Origin: Bacteroides fluxus YIT 12057
GTDB taxonomy: Bacteria; Bacteroidota; Bacteroidia; Bacteroidales; Bacteroidaceae
Assembly: GCF_000195635.1 (NCBI RefSeq)
Contig: NZ_GL882623.1
Span: 1-64,000, forward strand
Direction: 5' to 3'
Length of the DNA: 64,000 bases
This document shows, piece by piece, positions 63,282 through 64,000 of this stretch (its first letter is position 1; each line of letters begins with the position of its first letter). The notes under the pieces were generated by a model. The model searched no databases, was not told the DNA's origin, and saw nothing but the letters and a program-made list of their open reading frames with translations. A program made the position numbers and the translations under genes.

Positions 63282-63530
63282 GGGACGGGAACGGAAGGGC
63301 ATGAAGGAGTGCAGCGGGCTCACTTTCTGCAGGCATATACAAGAACTGCCCTTTCCTGTCGGGAGAGAAGGGAGGGCACGGGTATTTCTTCTGTGTTAAT
63401 TTAATATAACACGGAGGGACAGGCATTGCATGCTTTCCCGAAGAGCAATGCGCTGGATTTGAGTTATATACATATATACGCGATGTGAAAGAAATATTTG
63501 TTTCTTTTTTTATAAAAAAAAGGTATTTTT

Positions 63531-63563
63531 TCTTGTTCTTTCCAAATTTTCTGTTGATATTTG
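63531..63563 (+). promoter_or_regulatory. Promoter inside the invertible segment, currently pointing away from the pilus operon
   Basis: TCTTG (63531-63535), a 20-nt spacer and GATATTTG (63556-63563) match the Bacteroides -33/-7 pattern (first base of TAnnTTTG differs). It reads rightwards towards the 3-prime end of the recombinase gene. After inversion it would read leftwards with a start about 10 nt inside the left repeat. Confidence 0.55.
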
Positions 63564-63580
63564 CGACGGATACAGACGTT

Positions 63581-63601
63581 CCGTTACCTACAAAGTAACG
63601 G
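63581..63601. repeat. Right inverted repeat of the invertible segment
   Basis: Exact reverse complement of 63261-63281: arms CCGTTAC/GTAACGG with core CTACAAA. It lies 54 bp from the stop codon of the recombinase gene. Confidence 0.92.
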
Positions 63602-63654
63602 GTGTTCCGACGGTGGTTCTGGAACGGTTGCTTTTTCTTTTGTGTAATTCATAA

Positions 63655-64000
63655 TCAGTGTGTTATCCTGCTTTGTATTGTGAATACATATGATATTATT
63701 CCCCTGTTCATTTCATCGATTCTCTCATCTGTGTGCTTTTTGAAGTAAGTTTCGGTTACTTTTACGGAGGAGTGTCCCATGGCATTGCTGATGAGTTCCG
63801 GCTGGTAGTTCCGGTAGTTGGCGATGGTTGCCCAGCTGTGCCGCGCACTGTAGCTGCTCAGCGCCTCGATGCCCATGTGTAGAGCCAGTTCCTTCAGCCG
63901 GTGGTTGAAGCGGCGCAGGGCATTGCTGTACTGACGGTACTCCCCGTGTCCCGGACAGCTGATGAAGGGAAAGAGGTAGGGTGAGCCTTCGTCCCGGCTT
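63655..64000 (-). CDS. Tyrosine-type site-specific recombinase, 3-prime part
   Basis: The reading frame stays open to the window edge, so only the C-terminal 114 residues are seen; the start and the first catalytic Arg lie beyond. The visible part includes the catalytic-domain box YSARHSWATIANYRNY (H-x-x-R type), the second His region SNAMGHSSVKVTETYFKKH and the nucleophilic Tyr (codon at 63745-63747). The upstream portion (EGSPYLFPFISCPGHGEYRQYSNALRRFN) is typical of Bacteroides integrases and DNA invertases. Its position directly beside the paired inverted sites suggests that it is the invertase of the pilus switch. A conjugative-element integrase is the alternative. Confidence 0.85.
   Translation of the reverse strand, partial: SRDEGSPYLFPFISCPGHGEYRQYSNALRRFNHRLKELALHMGIEALSSYSARHSWATIANYRNYQPELISNAMGHSSVKVTETYFKKHTDERIDEMNRGIISYVFTIQSRITH

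Larger units (their letters stand above)
63261..63601. other. Putative invertible promoter segment (phase switch) of the pilus operon
   Basis: Two identical 21-bp sites in inverted orientation bracket 299 bp. Each has the form of a tyrosine-recombinase crossover site: 7-bp inverted arms flanking a 7-bp asymmetric core, with cores oriented for inversion rather than deletion. The segment contains no credible gene and one clear promoter-like element. A tyrosine recombinase gene ends 54 bp to the right and a pilus operon begins 67 bp to the left. By analogy with known Bacteroides invertible promoters and E. coli fimS, inversion would switch pilus transcription on and off. The segment also holds a small palindrome (GTGTTA...TAACAC near 63394-63413). 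Confidence 0.85.

Noticed and set aside
63211..63426. Open frame of 71 codons on the minus strand within the left part of the invertible segment
   Set aside because: It runs through the left inverted repeat, would be broken by inversion, has no signal, domain or ribosome-binding site, and the paired repeat explains the region better.
63655..64000. Integrase of a mobile element with an attachment site at the tRNA-Met
   Set aside because: The tRNA is 52 kb away and shows no duplicated 3-prime end; the paired inverted sites beside the recombinase favour an invertase, although the gene is cut by the window edge.

Overview
The window is chromosomal DNA from a gut-type Bacteroidota, most likely the genus Bacteroides. 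The evidence is the gene content (TonB/ExbB/ExbD/ExbD operon with a PstS-like lipoprotein, GldH, DUF3575/DUF5119/fimbrillin pilus genes, DcuB, DUF6078 family), the many SPII lipoproteins, and promoter-like sequences of the Bacteroides type (-33 TTG/TTTG, about 19-20 nt, then TAnnTTTG). Most of the window is conserved core genome. The right end is an accessory surface-structure locus.

Layout. 0.4-6.5 kb: small exported protein, then exbB-exbD-exbD-tonB, a phosphate-binding-like lipoprotein and a TPR protein. 6.8-9.8 kb: ABC ATPase, membrane protein, YtrA-type GntR regulator and a membrane-anchored protein. 9.8-11.2 kb: dcuB, then a bidirectional terminator and an initiator tRNA-Met. 11.8-16.4 kb: TetR regulator, fabG, RluA-type pseudouridine synthase, S9 peptidase. 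17-24.3 kb: sigma-54 activator (minus), cyclophilin lipoprotein, M16 protease, MATE exporter and a hybrid histidine kinase. 24.4-31.4 kb: tamB and an Omp85 lipoprotein. 31.5-37.3 kb: nucleotidyltransferase, DUF6078 protein, ABC-F ATPase, M13 peptidase. 37.5-44.9 kb: purH then mreB-mreC-mreD-mrdA-rodA, the elongation machinery. 44.9-48.8 kb (minus): metF-holB-ricT-like-gldH. 48.9-50.8 kb (minus): a fimbrillin/FISUMP surface lipoprotein. 51.2-55.0 kb: metA, U32 protease-like protein and a zinc-ribbon membrane protein.

55.2-64.0 kb (minus) is a type V (FimA/Mfa1-like) pilus locus: DUF3575 outer-membrane protein, DUF5119 lipoprotein, a probable major fimbrillin, two more fimbrillin-family lipoproteins, and a large DUF4906-type protein that may be the tip or anchor. 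Upstream of it, two identical 21-bp sites in inverted orientation (7-bp arms CCGTTAC/GTAACGG around an asymmetric 7-bp core) bracket 299 bp of non-coding DNA. A tyrosine recombinase that runs off the window edge sits immediately beyond. The only Bacteroides-type promoter I find inside the segment points away from the pilus operon. The natural reading is a phase-variable pilus, captured here in the OFF orientation.

Other unexplained structure includes three short tandem arrays with a 21-22 nt period. One lies inside the coding sequence of the sigma-54 activator, where a one-unit change would shift the reading frame. There are also AT-rich inverted repeats at several gene junctions, a phased TGTGG cluster with a palindrome after the sigma-54 activator, and a 12-bp GC-rich hairpin directly after the probable major pilin gene. 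No CRISPR array, rRNA or insertion sequence was seen.
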